Below, piece by piece: positions 11,500 to 22,959 of a stretch of 64,000 nt of DNA. How positions within the stretch are numbered: position 1 is the stretch's first letter; each line of letters opens with the position of its first letter. Made by a program: the position numbers and the translations under genes. The stretch is from Fasciola hepatica (lineage: Eukaryota > Platyhelminthes > Trematoda > Plagiorchiida > Fasciolidae): positions 682,001 to 746,000 of the forward strand of contig CANUEZ040000014.1 in the NCBI GenBank assembly GCA_948099385.1. The letters run 5' to 3'. The notes under the pieces were generated by a model. It searched no databases. It was not told where the DNA came from and saw only the letters and a program-made list of their open reading frames with translations.

Positions 11500-14060
11500 A
11501 ACCTCGTCATTTTTCTACCTCGGAAGACTTGAGACAATACCTGCCGACTTCCAATTGTTGCTCCAGCCAGCACATTTAAATTACACATTCACTCCAGCTT
11601 TCTCACCTAGGTTACAGCCCGCCAAAATATTTTAGTATCGAGGGCACCTACGTCTTTATAATTATTGGGCTAGACGCCAACACATTTGACTCCACCAGAC
11701 TTCCCCTTCCTGACCCACTCAGTAAGTGTTTATTTTAACCTCCTCATATTTTTACTCTCCAGCCACCAGCTTCCACTGGCAACAACACTGTCCGTAGTGA
11801 CCCTCCATGAGGTCATCTTTCACTAAGCCGCATTACTAACCGCCACCTTCAATCCGATGGAGCCACCCGATAATTACCCTACACAGTTCTACTCAACAAT
11901 CTAGCTGGCTGCCTTACCAGACGAGTGTACTCAGCTAAGTCCGCCATCAATGGCGCGGTACTCTACTTCCTCCTCGTTACCGACAAGCGACACCGATTGT
12001 GCCACCTGGTTACCCCCGACAAAGGTCAGTGTTCGAACCCTATAAAGTGTCTATCCAAAATCCTGATACCCCCAATTGGCTCTCGCTTAATATATTTACC
12101 GCAAGCTCAACGATGTGCGAGATACGAGTGCTGCTCCCACTGGTGTAAAAGTCTGACGATGGTTTCTTTTCGGCTACCGAATTTTGGTTGAAATATGACG
12201 CTCCAAACGAGATACTGCTATCTCCGGGTACCAAGCTCTTGGGAAAAAGCATCAGTTAAACATGGGAGAGGCGGTCTTACACATGCAAAACAAACTGCGA
12301 CGGCTAAAATGTATCGGTCTCACTTCGGACAATTCATATAGTCCTGTTCGTTTGAAGGCCACCATAAGAAATTCCGATCTTTGTGAATGCCCCTTTAGCC
12401 CCCACTACCAAGGAAAAAGACTCCTTGTCTATCGTGGTCGTCGCAGAAAGTTTTTGCCGACAAAACTCATCCTAAGCTGGTGGCCAGCGGGCTTAGAGTA
12501 GCAGGCATCCTTTGGTCTGCTTTTGGTGCCTCACCGTACCTTCTCCACTTTTTAGCCAGTGTCCTTCTGGGAGGATAGACTGAGCAGGTGATGACCGCAA
12601 TTAGAGGCAATAACACTCTCTGGCTTACTTCCAACTTGGATCAACTCATGTTCACGCGCTAGCTAGGAACAGCATCCCCGGATGTGACCACCTACTGGCT
12701 AGGTGTAAGTTCTTAGTACAAACAAGAACAGTTCCCAAGCCAACCGCCGGAGGACCAATTCACAGGGGAAGCGGAAAGTGCTTCCTCCCTCTTATTCACC
12801 CAAGAAATCAGACACTTCTTTAACTTGAAAATCTGCATACGATGGTGGGGCATCTGTACTCTAAGTTAAGTACATTTCACGGTTCAACCACTCTAACCCG
12901 GGGTCCATTTGTTTGCAGTAAGCAAAGAACTACCTGTTGCTTGAAAATAAGGCTCTCCGACATGCAACAGAAATTCCTCGAGTCCAGAAACTATTCTGTA
13001 TGCCTGAAAATGTATCGTTTATATCGCTTGAAGCAGCCCATAAAAGCCTCCTTCATTAAAAAGCGGGAATCAAGGCGTTGGCAAGCACTAAAAGGGCAGA
13101 ACCTTCTCTAAGCCGAAGAAATTAATAGAGCATGGTTGCAGTTCATCCGTTTTACCCATTGTATATAATAGCAGTCAGATCTTGGGGGCACTCAGCATCT
13201 TTTTCTTCTCATCTCCAAAGACCGGCTACTGTCTATGCCTGAATCACTTAAAACAGCTGAAATATGAACCACTCTCAGTAATCGCGTTTCACCGAAACTG
13301 GTCAAAACACTTTGCCAAAAAGTGACTGTCCTGCAGTCTCTGGCCAGATGTGCCATCAGTCATCTCCAGCTTCGAAGGAACAGATATCCTTATTTTTGCA
13401 TCAAAAGTGTTTAATTTATCTACTTGCAGCGACATCTTCCCCTCCAGACGGAAATCGCTAGTTATTGGACCAATTCTTGGGAAAGTTTCACTACAAGACC
13501 TAACTAAATATCGGCCCGTGAATCACACCCCTGTGGTTTCCAAACTAATGAAAGGATTGTCTGAAGATAAGCTGAAATCTCATCTTCAGAAAAGTGGTCT
13601 CTCCAGGGCTGGTCAGCTCCTTTTAGAGAGCCCTTGTGCCAGTCGTATGAGTGACTTCCTCACCCGTGTGACTGTGGCCGTCACTAGGGGTAAGTCGGTT
13701 ATCACCATTTTACTGGACGTAGCCAGGATCTCTGAATAAGTACCCTTCCAATAGGCTGCGAGATAAATTGAAAACCTCAGTTGACTCTTATCATTTATAG
13801 CATCTCAAAATCAGGCCAAGGATGTTGGTGGCAGTTCGCCATCACTAAGACCAGCAATAAGGGGAGTTATCCACGGCGGAGCCCAGGGCCCTTCGATCTG
13901 TCATTGGTACGTAGGCCATACTGTAACGTCAAGTGCGATGCTGTTACTTCTTGCAGGCCACAACAGAATAATGTTCACTCTAGGATCTTAGGCTTGAGCT
14001 TTCACGGTCGCAGAAAAAAGCGCGATTTGTTGCAGCTGAATTCCCGCAGTAGCTACTAGT
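11500..14060 (+). mobile_element. Non-LTR retrotransposon copy F (CR1-like EN-RT remnant)
   Basis: This is a plus-strand element in many frames. A Pro/Ser/Thr-rich stretch (about 11.5-11.9 kb) precedes an endonuclease start: RKLNDVRDTSAAPT near 12.09 kb, then after a frameshift SATEFWLKYDAPNEILL near 12.17 kb, matching the usual TETWL. The linker is in 12842-13111. The RT lies at 13350-13739. Continuing in another frame, GVIHGGAQGPSICHWYV near 13.87 kb corresponds to the GVxQGxxLGPLLFxxY motif. No YADD box is recognisable after that point. Confidence 0.8.
13350..14060 (+). pseudogene. Copy F reverse transcriptase
   Basis: The RT fingers and palm of a CR1-type element are readable: FPSRRKSLVIGPILGK, then LTKYRPVNHTPVVSKLMKGL, then an SRAGQLLLESPCASRMSDFL block and VITILLDVARI. 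The last is the region of the first catalytic Asp (usual form xLDFxKAFD), and it is cut by a stop at 13739. Downstream, in a different frame, is GGSSPSLRPAIRGVIHGG. The FADD motif is lost to decay. The protein would have copied element RNA at the chromosomal target site. Confidence 0.82.
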
Positions 14061-14099
14061 CTTTGAAATTGTTCGATGCCAAAAGTAGTATCCTTATGT

Positions 14100-15225
14100 A
14101 CATATGTCTTGTCCTCGTAGGAAGATTGAAAACCCGTGATCAAATCACCTCTAAACTTTCTCGCGTAACTTTGATTTCTTCAAACATCCAGCCATATAGA
14201 TTGCTCAATCTACGCAGCTGATTAGTCTGGATAAAAAACCTTCGGTTTTCCAGAAAGCAGGCTAAGCATTTTCGAAAAGCTTCAAACAACTTTGAAGCAC
14301 TTCGGTGGGGTTTTTAACATGCTGCTATCTATTCTTTTTCCTCATAACTGCTAAGTCTTGGATTCTTTCAGTATCCGAGCCCTGAAATGATGACTCAACC
14401 TATGGTTACAATAGGTTTCAGGTAGATGATACTTCCCCTTTTTCACTACGTTGTATACTCTATCAAATGGTAACGGATATTGCTTCCTTCCGAGTTCCTC
14501 TCGTTTTCACCGGATCTTACTATTCTGTACATGAAGAATACAGTCCGAACCTACCATATAGACCCGAGATTCTTATCAAGCAGAAGCACTTAGGCAGCCA
14601 CCAAATTGTGGCCCTGCTATCACTACGATCTCGGAGGAAGCTTTTATATGGCCGGACGGCTCCTGATTTGCGTGATTGGCGAAGATGCCACACACGTCAC
14701 GACGAACCCAAGTTCACTGAGGACACATAGAACAAAAACTAAACGGAGGAGACAGAACTAGAAACGAAGAACGCACCAAAGCCTCTCAGGGAAAGAGACT
14801 ATATAAAACAGTCTCTTAGAAAGCCCTAAGCCAGCAGGTTCCACTTACCTTGCTTACATGGTCTACCTTAAGTTCACATACCTGGACTGCCCCCCTTTCC
14901 AATCGTCTCCATGAGGAGTTCAGTCTATCGAGCAATAGCCAGGTCGGTAGTCGAAATACTGCGTCACATGTGACAAAATTGCAGAACATACTCTACGCTA
15001 CATTTTCACGTTCATTGACATTATGAAAGATGTGAATATAAAACGGAAGTAAACGCTCCGTTAGAACGTAGTTTCCTTGCTCATCAACGTACCTCTAGTC
15101 AAGACCGTCAACTTCATCCGTGGGTTTATCGACAAAAAAATAATAACATAAGGAATCCCAACTGTGAATTTGGAAGAATTAATACTTGAGTGTACATTAA
15201 ATATATAATTTTTATTCACCAACAA
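14100..15225. other. Unassigned stretch between copy F and the Penelope-like element
   Basis: The 87-codon plus frame at 14467-14730 has no recognised domain. A short perfect inverted repeat (AGAGACT/AGTCTCT, arms at 14794-14800 and 14810-14816) has a loop of nine bases. An AT-rich patch occurs at 15,130-15,240, directly before the Penelope RT. The upstream half of the Penelope protein may be here but is not readable. Confidence 0.4.
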
Positions 15226-15292
15226 TTAGTACCCCCAAAAAGATAAGATCGCCAAGGGCTAACTCTTCGGACCACTCCCTGTCGACTTTTTC

Positions 15293-15727
15293 ATGGGCAG
15301 ACTAGAGACACAAATATTACATGCAGCCGTACACCGGCCTGACCCCTACTACATGTATGTAGATGACATATTTTATACGACTGATGAGAAGCTGGACCTG
15401 GAGGTTATCTCACGTGAATTTAAAACCACGCTGTCGACACTAAAGTTTACTGCGGGAAACGAGGGAGGAAATTATCTCCCATTTCTCGGAGTTCGCCCAA
15501 CCAGACCATCTGAGGACTCAGTTCAGAGAACGGTGTACCGGAAAGCAACTTGGAACGGCCAGTGCACCAAATTTCATAGTTTTTTGGCACTTGGCTACAA
15601 ACACAATCTGATAGGACGTCTCATGTGTAGAAGAGGCAAGTCTGCACCACGGATATTCCAGAGGAAGGACTGTCAAACACAAAATAACAATAATAAGCAA
15701 CGGACATCCGGAGAGGTCCAAAGATAA
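15293..15727 (+). pseudogene. Penelope-like reverse transcriptase fragment
   Basis: This frame of 144 codons has YMYVDDIFYTTDE near residue 20, EFKTTLSTLKFTAGNE, NYLPFLGV and the VYRKATWNGQ..FHSFLALG block that marks Penelope RTs (usual form VYRKPTxTGxYLxFxSxHP). The C-terminal ~40 codons drift into a low-complexity stretch (Asn-rich near residue 132) and stop. An intact Penelope protein is several hundred residues longer at both ends, so this is a fragment. Confidence 0.88.
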
Positions 15728-15944
15728 AAAACTGTACCGGACGGACAAAACCAGTGAGAATACCGGGGGTCGAAATAGGATGTTGCATTTCAGACGTCCA
15801 TTCAAAAGGGATCTTGCGAATGAAGCAGTTAGTAGAATTCTGTGTGCCGAAGTAAGATCTACTTTCAGTGCCGCCAGAATCGGACTTTGGTTCTCTACAT
15901 AGACCGTCTTTTGATGCTAGAACGAACGTAAGCCACCCCTGTTG

Positions 15945-16335
15945 GCCTCATCTGGGATTATACGCCATCTGAAGTTCACTTGTGGTGATACTGACGCGGG
16001 TCACGCGACAAGGTATATATCCCAGCACATCAAAGAATGTCACCCACGGCTGCTTAGACGCGGAGGGAAAGGATCCGTACCGAGTTAAGTTACCGCACAC
16101 TTCGTTGAAACCGGTCACTCGATGGAAGTCCCCTCAGCCTTTAAAATTTTCTACTGCGCCCAACAACAAGCGTCAAGAACAATGGGTCCTCGGATGCCAG
16201 CAAAGGCCAAAGCAGCCAGCATAGGTATTTAGTGGCCAGAACTATGCGCAGGATGGAAGTTGGTTGAAGTACTCCAACTGCCCTGGCCAACAGTCGACTG
16301 CGCCATACTTGAGCTCGGGTGTTACGTAAGGTGAT
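15945..16335 (+). pseudogene. Penelope-like GIY-YIG endonuclease remnant
   Basis: A continuous reading frame with in-frame stops gives KFTCGDTDAGHATRYISQHI at about 15.97 kb. The family usually reads CSCGxxYIGRTxRxLxxRI here, so the core YIG is degenerate (DAG). It then reads KECHPRLLRRGGKG, HFVETGHSMEV and a PWP end. The order and spacing fit the 3' end of a Penelope element. The nuclease would nick the target, but this copy cannot be active. Confidence 0.75.
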
Positions 16336-16344
16336 TATCATCTG

Positions 16345-18480
16345 TTACACAGCCTGGACATTTACGCAAGTGGGACACGGCCAAATTTGATTCATCCGCA
16401 TGGTGGCTTTCCCATTCGAATCCAAACACTGAACGAGACAATTAGAACTCTTTCAATTACCCTTCTTCGAGCTCCTCTTAACTAAAGGAAGTGATTGTAA
16501 TGGCTTGGGAATGAAATCACCGAAAACATGTTCGCCTGCATCCTGTGCTTTGATTACGGTAAAGAGCTTATTTCGCGAACTTTTCCAATTGTTTCAAATG
16601 CAGATTGCACAGGGCTTTGTGTGGGTGAAGCCAATTTTGTACTCGAATTTACTGTCTTCGGCGCATTTTGTTAGCTCCCTACAACGAGTTTCAAAGAGAG
16701 ATGGAAAATGCACTCTTACCGAGGTACGGAAGTTGGCAGGATTTTTAGGCGCCTTTCATTTCAAGACTTGGTTTAGCATTTCTAGCTGAAACGGTTGAGT
16801 GCTCCAGATTTCTAAGTTTGAATCGGGCATGCAGTTTGAGGGTCACCAGCGTCGTCTCTGCAAGGGAACCATAATTCAGTAACTCGTTCCTCCACCTCAA
16901 AAGTTGCTCCAAACTTAACTAGCTCTGCCGTGTATAAGGCCCTCCGCCAAGCAGTATACTGCACATTTCCGTCATAGCCCACCCAAGAATTATAAATCTA
17001 TTTGCATGTGCACTTATAGCGATTAACCGATGCCTTCTAACTTGTTGGCTCGCAGCTGTGTAGTTTAATCGCCCTCGAAACGTCTCCCTCCAATCTTACT
17101 TTAAATGAAAGCGCAACTGAAGCCGTGGTTAGTAGGTGAGAAATTATGCAACTGACCAGTAAAATGAAGCTTCCTTCCTGACAAGCTTAAATAAACTCAC
17201 CAAATACATCATAACCTGCCGGTATTTACCTTCGTAACCAAATGACGGAACTACTTTCAGACTAGCAACCTCTTCCTTTATTCGGCACCCTTAATACCCG
17301 GTCGTCGCTCAATGGGCCACTTAACCAAACTCTGCAGTTTAGTCTCCAGATCGACCGATGCCGAGGTGATTTCCACAGTGGTGGTACCTCCTTTTGGTGG
17401 TCAAATATAATGGACCATGGTTGACTCTACCTCCCACTAAGCTCTTTAACCCATTTTCACAACGAACATACAAAACGCTTTCACATCACCTTGTTTAACC
17501 GACTGGAAGTTCCTACCCTATTCGGCACAAACGGACTCAAAATCCGACCACATCGGCCATCTATGATGTATATCACTCTCAAGATGTCAAACTAAAATAG
17601 CTGGAGAAGGAGGGTCAACACACTGCTTGAACCACCCATCCTGCATCCCACATCACAGCCATATGTCGTAGCAAAACCAAAAAGCTGTGCAATAACCCGC
17701 TGGGGACCTTCTGCCCACCTACCGGTTCCCTGACCACATGAGACTTCAAGGCCTCCCTCCCCTCAAAGAAGCTTACTCTCCCACCCCAACAACTGGTTCC
17801 GCGGGCTGCAGTTGAGGGAAAGGGGACACTCGTGGCCAAACCCAAGTAGGCCGCTTGGAAGGGGCGAGTACCAGTGTGAAATAATCGCCCCTGCTTTGTC
17901 TGACTCCTCTGAGAAGTCTCCTCTTTTCGCGCCTATCGGGGCCCAGGGTGAAGTTGTTTGTGGCTAGAATGGTACTGGTTCATTGAAGCCTGATGCAAAC
18001 GGGTATCTCCCGGTGTATAGGAGGTTTACCACGGAACACCTGCCATGACCATTTCTTCTGGCAAATGCTGCTGTTAAGGGGAAAGACAGAATACTTTACG
18101 GTGGATGGCCATTGATGGCCTATCGAAAAAAATTACAGACTTGTGATACCTCCAAAGTTTTCCCTTTAGAATATCTAACTGAGATGAACTTCCTGCGAAA
18201 AGCCAACAGCATTGGTAATGTGACGGCACCTCTTTTAAAAGAATCGTTCGGTGTGACACCACAGTGAAAAAGCTCTAGGTGGGAACTGAAGTTTTTCTTA
18301 TCAAACCCACCTTACGAACCCCAGGTCTAGCAGATGTTACGATGACGAACGGAACCAACCCACTGGTAGCGGACTCCGAATAGGTTGACAAGGTGGAACG
18401 TAAGCTTGAAAATACCGACGCATCCACACCAAATAAAGCAAAACTGAGACGGATGAGTAATCTGAAACATACAACAGACA
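16345..18480. other. Unassigned 2.1 kb stretch before Gypsy-2
   Basis: Frames at 16505-16789 (+) and 17615-17845 (-) show no family motif. The segment leads directly into Gypsy-2 RT and probably contains the decayed gag/protease part of that element, but I could not find a DTGA-type active site. There is no LTR-like repeat partner. Confidence 0.4.
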
Positions 18481-18579
18481 GGAGAGGCCTCATCGGAAAT
18501 GATTCCCGCACGGTGCATATCACTGTCCTCTTTGCTGGAGCTGCTAGAGACTATCAAGCAAACGGAAAACACCACTTAA

Positions 18580-19022
18580 CCATCTTATTCCCCGTGGTTC
18601 GCTCCTAGAGCCCTCGTAAGAAGGAAAGATGGTGAGCTTTGGTTGTATCAACCATAGAAAATTGGAACGAGTGACCATAAAAGTCGCGTTTCCAGTCACA
18701 AGAATGGATGTTCCCTTTGACCCTTACTAACACAATGCACTCCAGCACTGGACCTAAACTCGAGATACAGGTTGGAGGGAGTGAACTAGGCAGGTCGACC
18801 TAGAGCAGCTTTTTCTACACCTTTGGGATTATGCGGGTTCCAAGACAAGCCCTCGGGCTGGTGAGTGCACCCATCACTTTACAAGGCTTCATGCGAGTGG
18901 CACTGAGAGAAGTGACCTCAGTTAAACGCCTCGAGCACCTCTGTAACCTCCTTTTGGACGAGGCCTCAGAAAATGAGCTTATCATTACCCTGAGTCTTGC
19001 CGGATGGACTAGCGAAAAGTAG
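18580..19022 (+). pseudogene. Gypsy-2 reverse transcriptase
   Basis: The RT begins near 18.58 kb with YSPWFAPRALVRRKDGELW. A stop follows, then in shifted frames ALDLNSRYRLE (usual LDLxSGYWQV), GRPRAAFSTPLGLCGF, and finally the 18831-19022 frame ALGLVSAPITLQGFMRVAL (usual FGLxNAPATFQRLM). The catalytic YLDD is replaced by HLCN (18933-18947), so both active-site aspartates are gone. This RT could not work even with the frame repaired. Confidence 0.85.
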
Positions 19023-19079
19023 TCTTTGACTGAAGCCCGAAAACTTCCATTTCCTGCAGGCTCAAGTCAATTATATGAG

Positions 19080-19700
19080 GAGTATAATTTCGCCTGCCGG
19101 CGTCTATGCAGGCCCAAAGAATGTCAGACAAGTAGCATCATGGCCCACACAGAGAACCTTAGAAGAGACGAGAAGTTTCTTGGAGCTTGCATCATATAAT
19201 CAGCGATCCATGAAGAGATTCGCTTAAAAGGCCTCCGCCGCTTTCAGTGCCAAGGAGGAAATAGTCATTCGAGTGAGAGCCTCGATACGAGGGCTCGTTT
19301 ATTTCCCTGCGGGAAGGGCTACTCAGCACCCACATTACAACGGCATGACACACCACCCTTGGCGGGACAGTTTATACTGGACGCCATCATCAGCGATACG
19401 TTATTCGGGGTGGGGTTATCAGGGCTGATGGAATATGGCGGAGAGCACCCAAAAGCTTGTGTGATTCTACGCCTGAGCGGACGTAAAGTCCATCACTGTG
19501 CAGCTGGTAAGGCAATGCTGGCCCGTGGTTTCTTTTCTGGGTAGTACGAGAGCTGTTTGTTCGGACTTAATTTTCTTTCTCTAGACAAACCATTATTCTC
19601 TATGGGGCCTCAAAACTTCAAGAATGCCGAGGGTTGGACATTACGTGGCAGCAAGCAGCTCTATCACAGTAGGAAATTCAGTATTTTAGTGACCGCGAGA
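19080..19700 (+). pseudogene. Gypsy-2 RT connection and RNase H
   Basis: In one frame from about 19.10 kb, NVRQVASWPTQRTLEETRSF then ELASYNQRSMKRFA matches the FLGLxxYYRRF connection of gypsy RTs. The 19359-19544 frame starts AGQFILDAIISDTLFGVGLS, the first RNase H strand (usual FILDTDASDxAIGAVLSQ), and includes GGEHPKACVILRLSG and CAAGKAMLARGFF. Asp-Ala-Ser of the RNase H centre has become Ile-Ile-Ser, so catalysis would be lost. Confidence 0.83.
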
Positions 19701-20019
19701 GATGCATGTCGATGCTGAAGTATCTTTGAGAAGATCACACCACATCATGTACTTTGCCCGCAGTTCATCACCCAAAAGTAGCGACAGAGGCAGCAAATGA
19801 CAGAAGAGGGACTGCAGAAAACAGCTCGAAAAAACCCAGAAACAGCTCTGATTTGCTATTGGATGCTCTCATGGGGTGGCCTACCGACGAGCAAAGAGAC
19901 GGCAATAAGTAGGTACGAGGCTGGCTGCTCTTGGGTAGCATGGGATCAGCCAAATACAAGGGTAGGAATGCCGTTTGGAATTATGGTCTAAAGTGCACTT
20001 AACGAACGGTAATCCCCCA

Positions 20020-20950
20020 GACACTGGAAAAAGAGGTAATACAAAACCCCCATGAGGAACTGGGCCAAACCGGAGTCAATAAATTAGCAGCTTGCAAGTG
20101 AAAGTGGTTTCGATGGATGCATTTACACAGAGATGTTGATAACTTCTGCCATACATGTGAATTCTGCCACAGCTTCAAGAACCCAGGTCATGGTTACTGG
20201 GTTCCCTGATGGGACGACCGATGTGGACACATTGGGCACCCTTCTAGACTTTCTGCCGGACTACCGGTTCATCTTTTAACTGATAGGTTACATTACGAGG
20301 TGGCGGTGAATCGCTTTGCCACGACAGGCCAAATTTATGAGTGGCGGTTGCAGTCCTGAACGGATGGGCAGAGTTGGACGAGCGTGATAAACGCCCTTCT
20401 GAATAGGGCCCAAGTTTGAGGTTGCTCTGCTGAAGAAGCTATGTAGAACGATAAACTTAGGCAAAACCAGAAGGACGGCCCTTCCCCCTTGAACGCGCCG
20501 GTCAAGAGGGAACGAATCGTTTCACAAACCATCTGCTAAAGGCCTCCGCAGACATCAACCCTAAGGAATGGAACCGAAAGTTGACGAGCTCCTCCTAGAC
20601 TATAACAGCACAGCCCACTGATCCACTGGAAGAACTCGCAATTTCTATGAACCAGTACGGAGGTAAGACCGCCATGTGGAAATCACCTACTGTCACCGGC
20701 CGTCAATCGCTGTTTGTAAAATACTATATCTCCAAAGTGGTCGACGCTCTCAGCGGCGAAAGTTGAACGGCCCAAAATCCACCAAACGCAGCGAGTAGGT
20801 ACCAGAACATTATTATCATAAACATCGTTCGGTGCCCTCTTGCGAACAGGTGGACTGTGTCGTCATGAAGCCCTACCAGACCCTGAAAAGCCGGCTGGAC
20901 CGCAGGAGTAACAGCGGGTCTTTGTGTTGTAGAAAGAGTGCTGTCCGAGG
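20020..20950 (+). pseudogene. Gypsy-2 H2C2 zinc-binding domain and integrase remnant
   Basis: Frames near 20.04-20.18 kb read NPHEELGQTGVNKLAACK, then WMHLHRDVDNFCHTCEFC, giving a near-intact HHCC zinc finger of a gypsy integrase. The following 700 bp should hold the DDE core. I see only fragments there (NALLNRAQV, and a late LEELAISMNQYGGKTAMW block), and no catalytic triad is legible. Confidence 0.72.
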
Positions 20951-20959
20951 TAAACAGTG

Positions 20960-22955
20960 TAACCAGGGACAAAGTGGAATACCACCCGTCGTTTGTGGTG
21001 CTTTTCGATCAAGTTACATCGTGTGCACCAGCCAGCCAACCAGGCGTGAATTTTGAAGTACTTTGTGACCAAGACCGAGGTGGTGATCGAATAAGACGCA
21101 CCCAGTGTAGGAGGCTGCGTGAGGGCCTTTAGGAAGGTTTTTTCGGAGAAGGGAGAATAATGTAGAGGAAACCCCTAAGCAACGGCCCTAAAGTACCCGA
21201 TTTTTCCGGGTACTGATGGCCACTTTTTTTCTGAGGTATTCTAGGTCGTATTACATGCTTTGTCTCAAAGTGAGAGTCACACGTTATTCAGGGCGAAAAC
21301 CAAGGGGCATATCCTCCACGCTAGGATGACTACATACTTTCACCTTTCTATTTATGGCTTTGTGGAAAAATGTGCCTTAATACGAGTTCTGTTGAAAACC
21401 TCAAGGGTTCCTTTCAGACATACCGCATGAGGGGAGTGATATAGTGGGACGAGAGTAGATGTGAGGCCAACTTGCTTGCAGATACTTGAACCGCTATGGT
21501 TCGGGAAAACGCCCCCGATGCAACAAATGTGAAGTAGGATCTACCACCTCGCTGGCCAGGTCTGATCACAGAGTGTGTGAATTAATCCCAGTTGTTTAGC
21601 CCAAAATTTTACTTCACTGACCTTCTGATGAATACCCCCGATAATGACGGTGTGGGTGGGTGAGTGGTTCGCCTGTGGCAGCGGAGCGAAAACCGGGATT
21701 GTAGCCGGCAGAAACGGCAGCATGAATACATCCTTATGTGATCATAACTGCTGAAAGATGGTTCTGCTTACACAGGAAAATCAAGAGGAAAGGGATGGTG
21801 GCAGAGGCAGAAGAGGAGGATGAAGTAGGAGGAAAGTAAGTAAAAAGTTTCTACCGCGGAATGACCAACTGCCGACAAACTGGTTGGGCAATAAGGTTTT
21901 ACGTGGTCATTCTCCCAAAGATGATCATGAAGCCTGGTAACGTAAAAAATAAGATCGATAACAGGCTTGAAAACTGGAAGGGTCCCCAGGAGTCAGTAAA
22001 GAGGACCTTGGCTACTGTTTTTGAAGTTCGGCGATCTCAGCACCGGGAAATTTGGTAGCGGCTACACGTGAGATAAAAAGTGCGGTCCAAGTTTAGCCGG
22101 ATGACTTGTTACTTCAAAATAAGGGACGGCCGGAAGCCACCTTGAGTGCCCCCACGGGCTTTACCGCAGCTGTTCTCCACTTATCAACAATCCAGGTACT
22201 TGGCGGCCACTTTTGCCTTGCTTTCACACAGAAGAACCATAGGGGAAAGTAAAACCGGGACGTGTATTCTCATAGAAAAACTGAGTTGCCTTATCGTATT
22301 GAATGCGGGAACTTCGTGTGCAAGAGTGGCAATTGCCTACAGAATTAACAGCCAACAAGTTACTGATACTACCTTCCGTAAAAATAAGGTAGTCACTCGG
22401 ACTAGAGCTCTGGGCTACTGATGGCTCCTGCAAATTCAAGCAACGGGCAGGGGACCTAGCGACCGCTGGTTGCTTACACACACAGTGGACAGGGTCAACA
22501 AAAAGTCGGAGAGTGAAGCTCGCACATTGTGTGTAGATGTAAAGGGGTTGTTTGCTGCTCAATTTCAACCCCAGGAGGATGTCTGATGGCGAACTGCGTC
22601 CAACTTTTGGTGATATTCGCTGAAAGGCCCCACGAAAATCAGGGCCTGGGGAGCTGCTCTACACTGGTAGGAACCATGGCCAAAAGGGGGAATTCGGGGC
22701 CACTCCAGCCAAAAACAAACCACTCTGTCTGCTTTTGTGGCTCGCCCAGCAAGGCCGAGGGTTGCCCGCGTGTAACGCAGCCCGTCGTCCCCAGTTGAGG
22801 AAGCTGCCGGGCCACCACAATACTGAAGGCTTTACACAGGTTGAGGAAGGGAAGTCCGGATGGTAGGGGGCCTCAGTACCCCGGGGATGGGCTGCTTATA
22901 CAAGCTGCCCTCTAGGGAATTGTTCGGCGACAGCCTGCTAGGCCACACGTTTGGC
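20960..22955. other. Unassigned 2 kb stretch
   Basis: Several overlapping short frames (20832-21132 and 22146-22568) lack recognised motifs. The last few hundred bases should contain the endonuclease of copy E, but no TETWL, GDFN or SDH block is readable. Nothing else is evident. Confidence 0.4.
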
Positions 22956-22959
22956 AAGG

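Larger units (their letters stand above)
15226..16335 (+). mobile_element. Penelope-like element remnant (RT plus degenerate GIY-YIG tail)
   Basis: Penelope-like elements encode an RT related to telomerase fused to a GIY-YIG nuclease. The RT part runs from about 15.24 kb (LFGPLPVDFFMGRLE, the family's GSPLGPxLAxxFM motif, after a stop) through PYYMYVDDIF to NYLPFLGVRPTR and TVYRKATWNGQCTKFHSF in frame 15293-15727. The YVDD aspartates are intact. About 240 bp later, KFTCGDTDAGHATRYIS, IKECHPRLLRRGGKG, HFVETGHSMEVPSAFKI and VEVLQLPWP match the C-terminal nuclease end of fluke Penelope elements, with two in-frame stops. Frame breaks separate the two halves. Confidence 0.88.
18485..20950 (+). mobile_element. 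Ty3/gypsy retrotransposon Gypsy-2 (degenerate pol)
   Basis: The plus-strand pol remnant has RT, RNase H, H2C2 zinc-binding and integrase blocks in Ty3/gypsy order over about 2.4 kb. Only short frames survive, interrupted by stops and frameshifts. LTRs were not found on either side. Family assignment is firm from the RT (SPWFAPRALVRRKDGEL), the RNase H start (GQFILDAIISDTLFG) and the zinc finger (HEELGQTGVNKL ... FCHTCEFC). It belongs to a different lineage from Gypsy-1, judged by the RNase H and H2C2 wording. Confidence 0.86.

Noticed and set aside
12020..12050. GTTCGAACCC sequence resembling a tRNA B-box
   Set aside because: No A-box or paired acceptor stem at the right distance; it lies inside the copy F EN region.
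15380..15400. CTGATGAGAAGC, which looks like a hammerhead ribozyme core, in a Penelope element (these often carry hammerheads)
   Set aside because: It is inside the RT coding frame, and no matching GAAA element or flanking stems follow.
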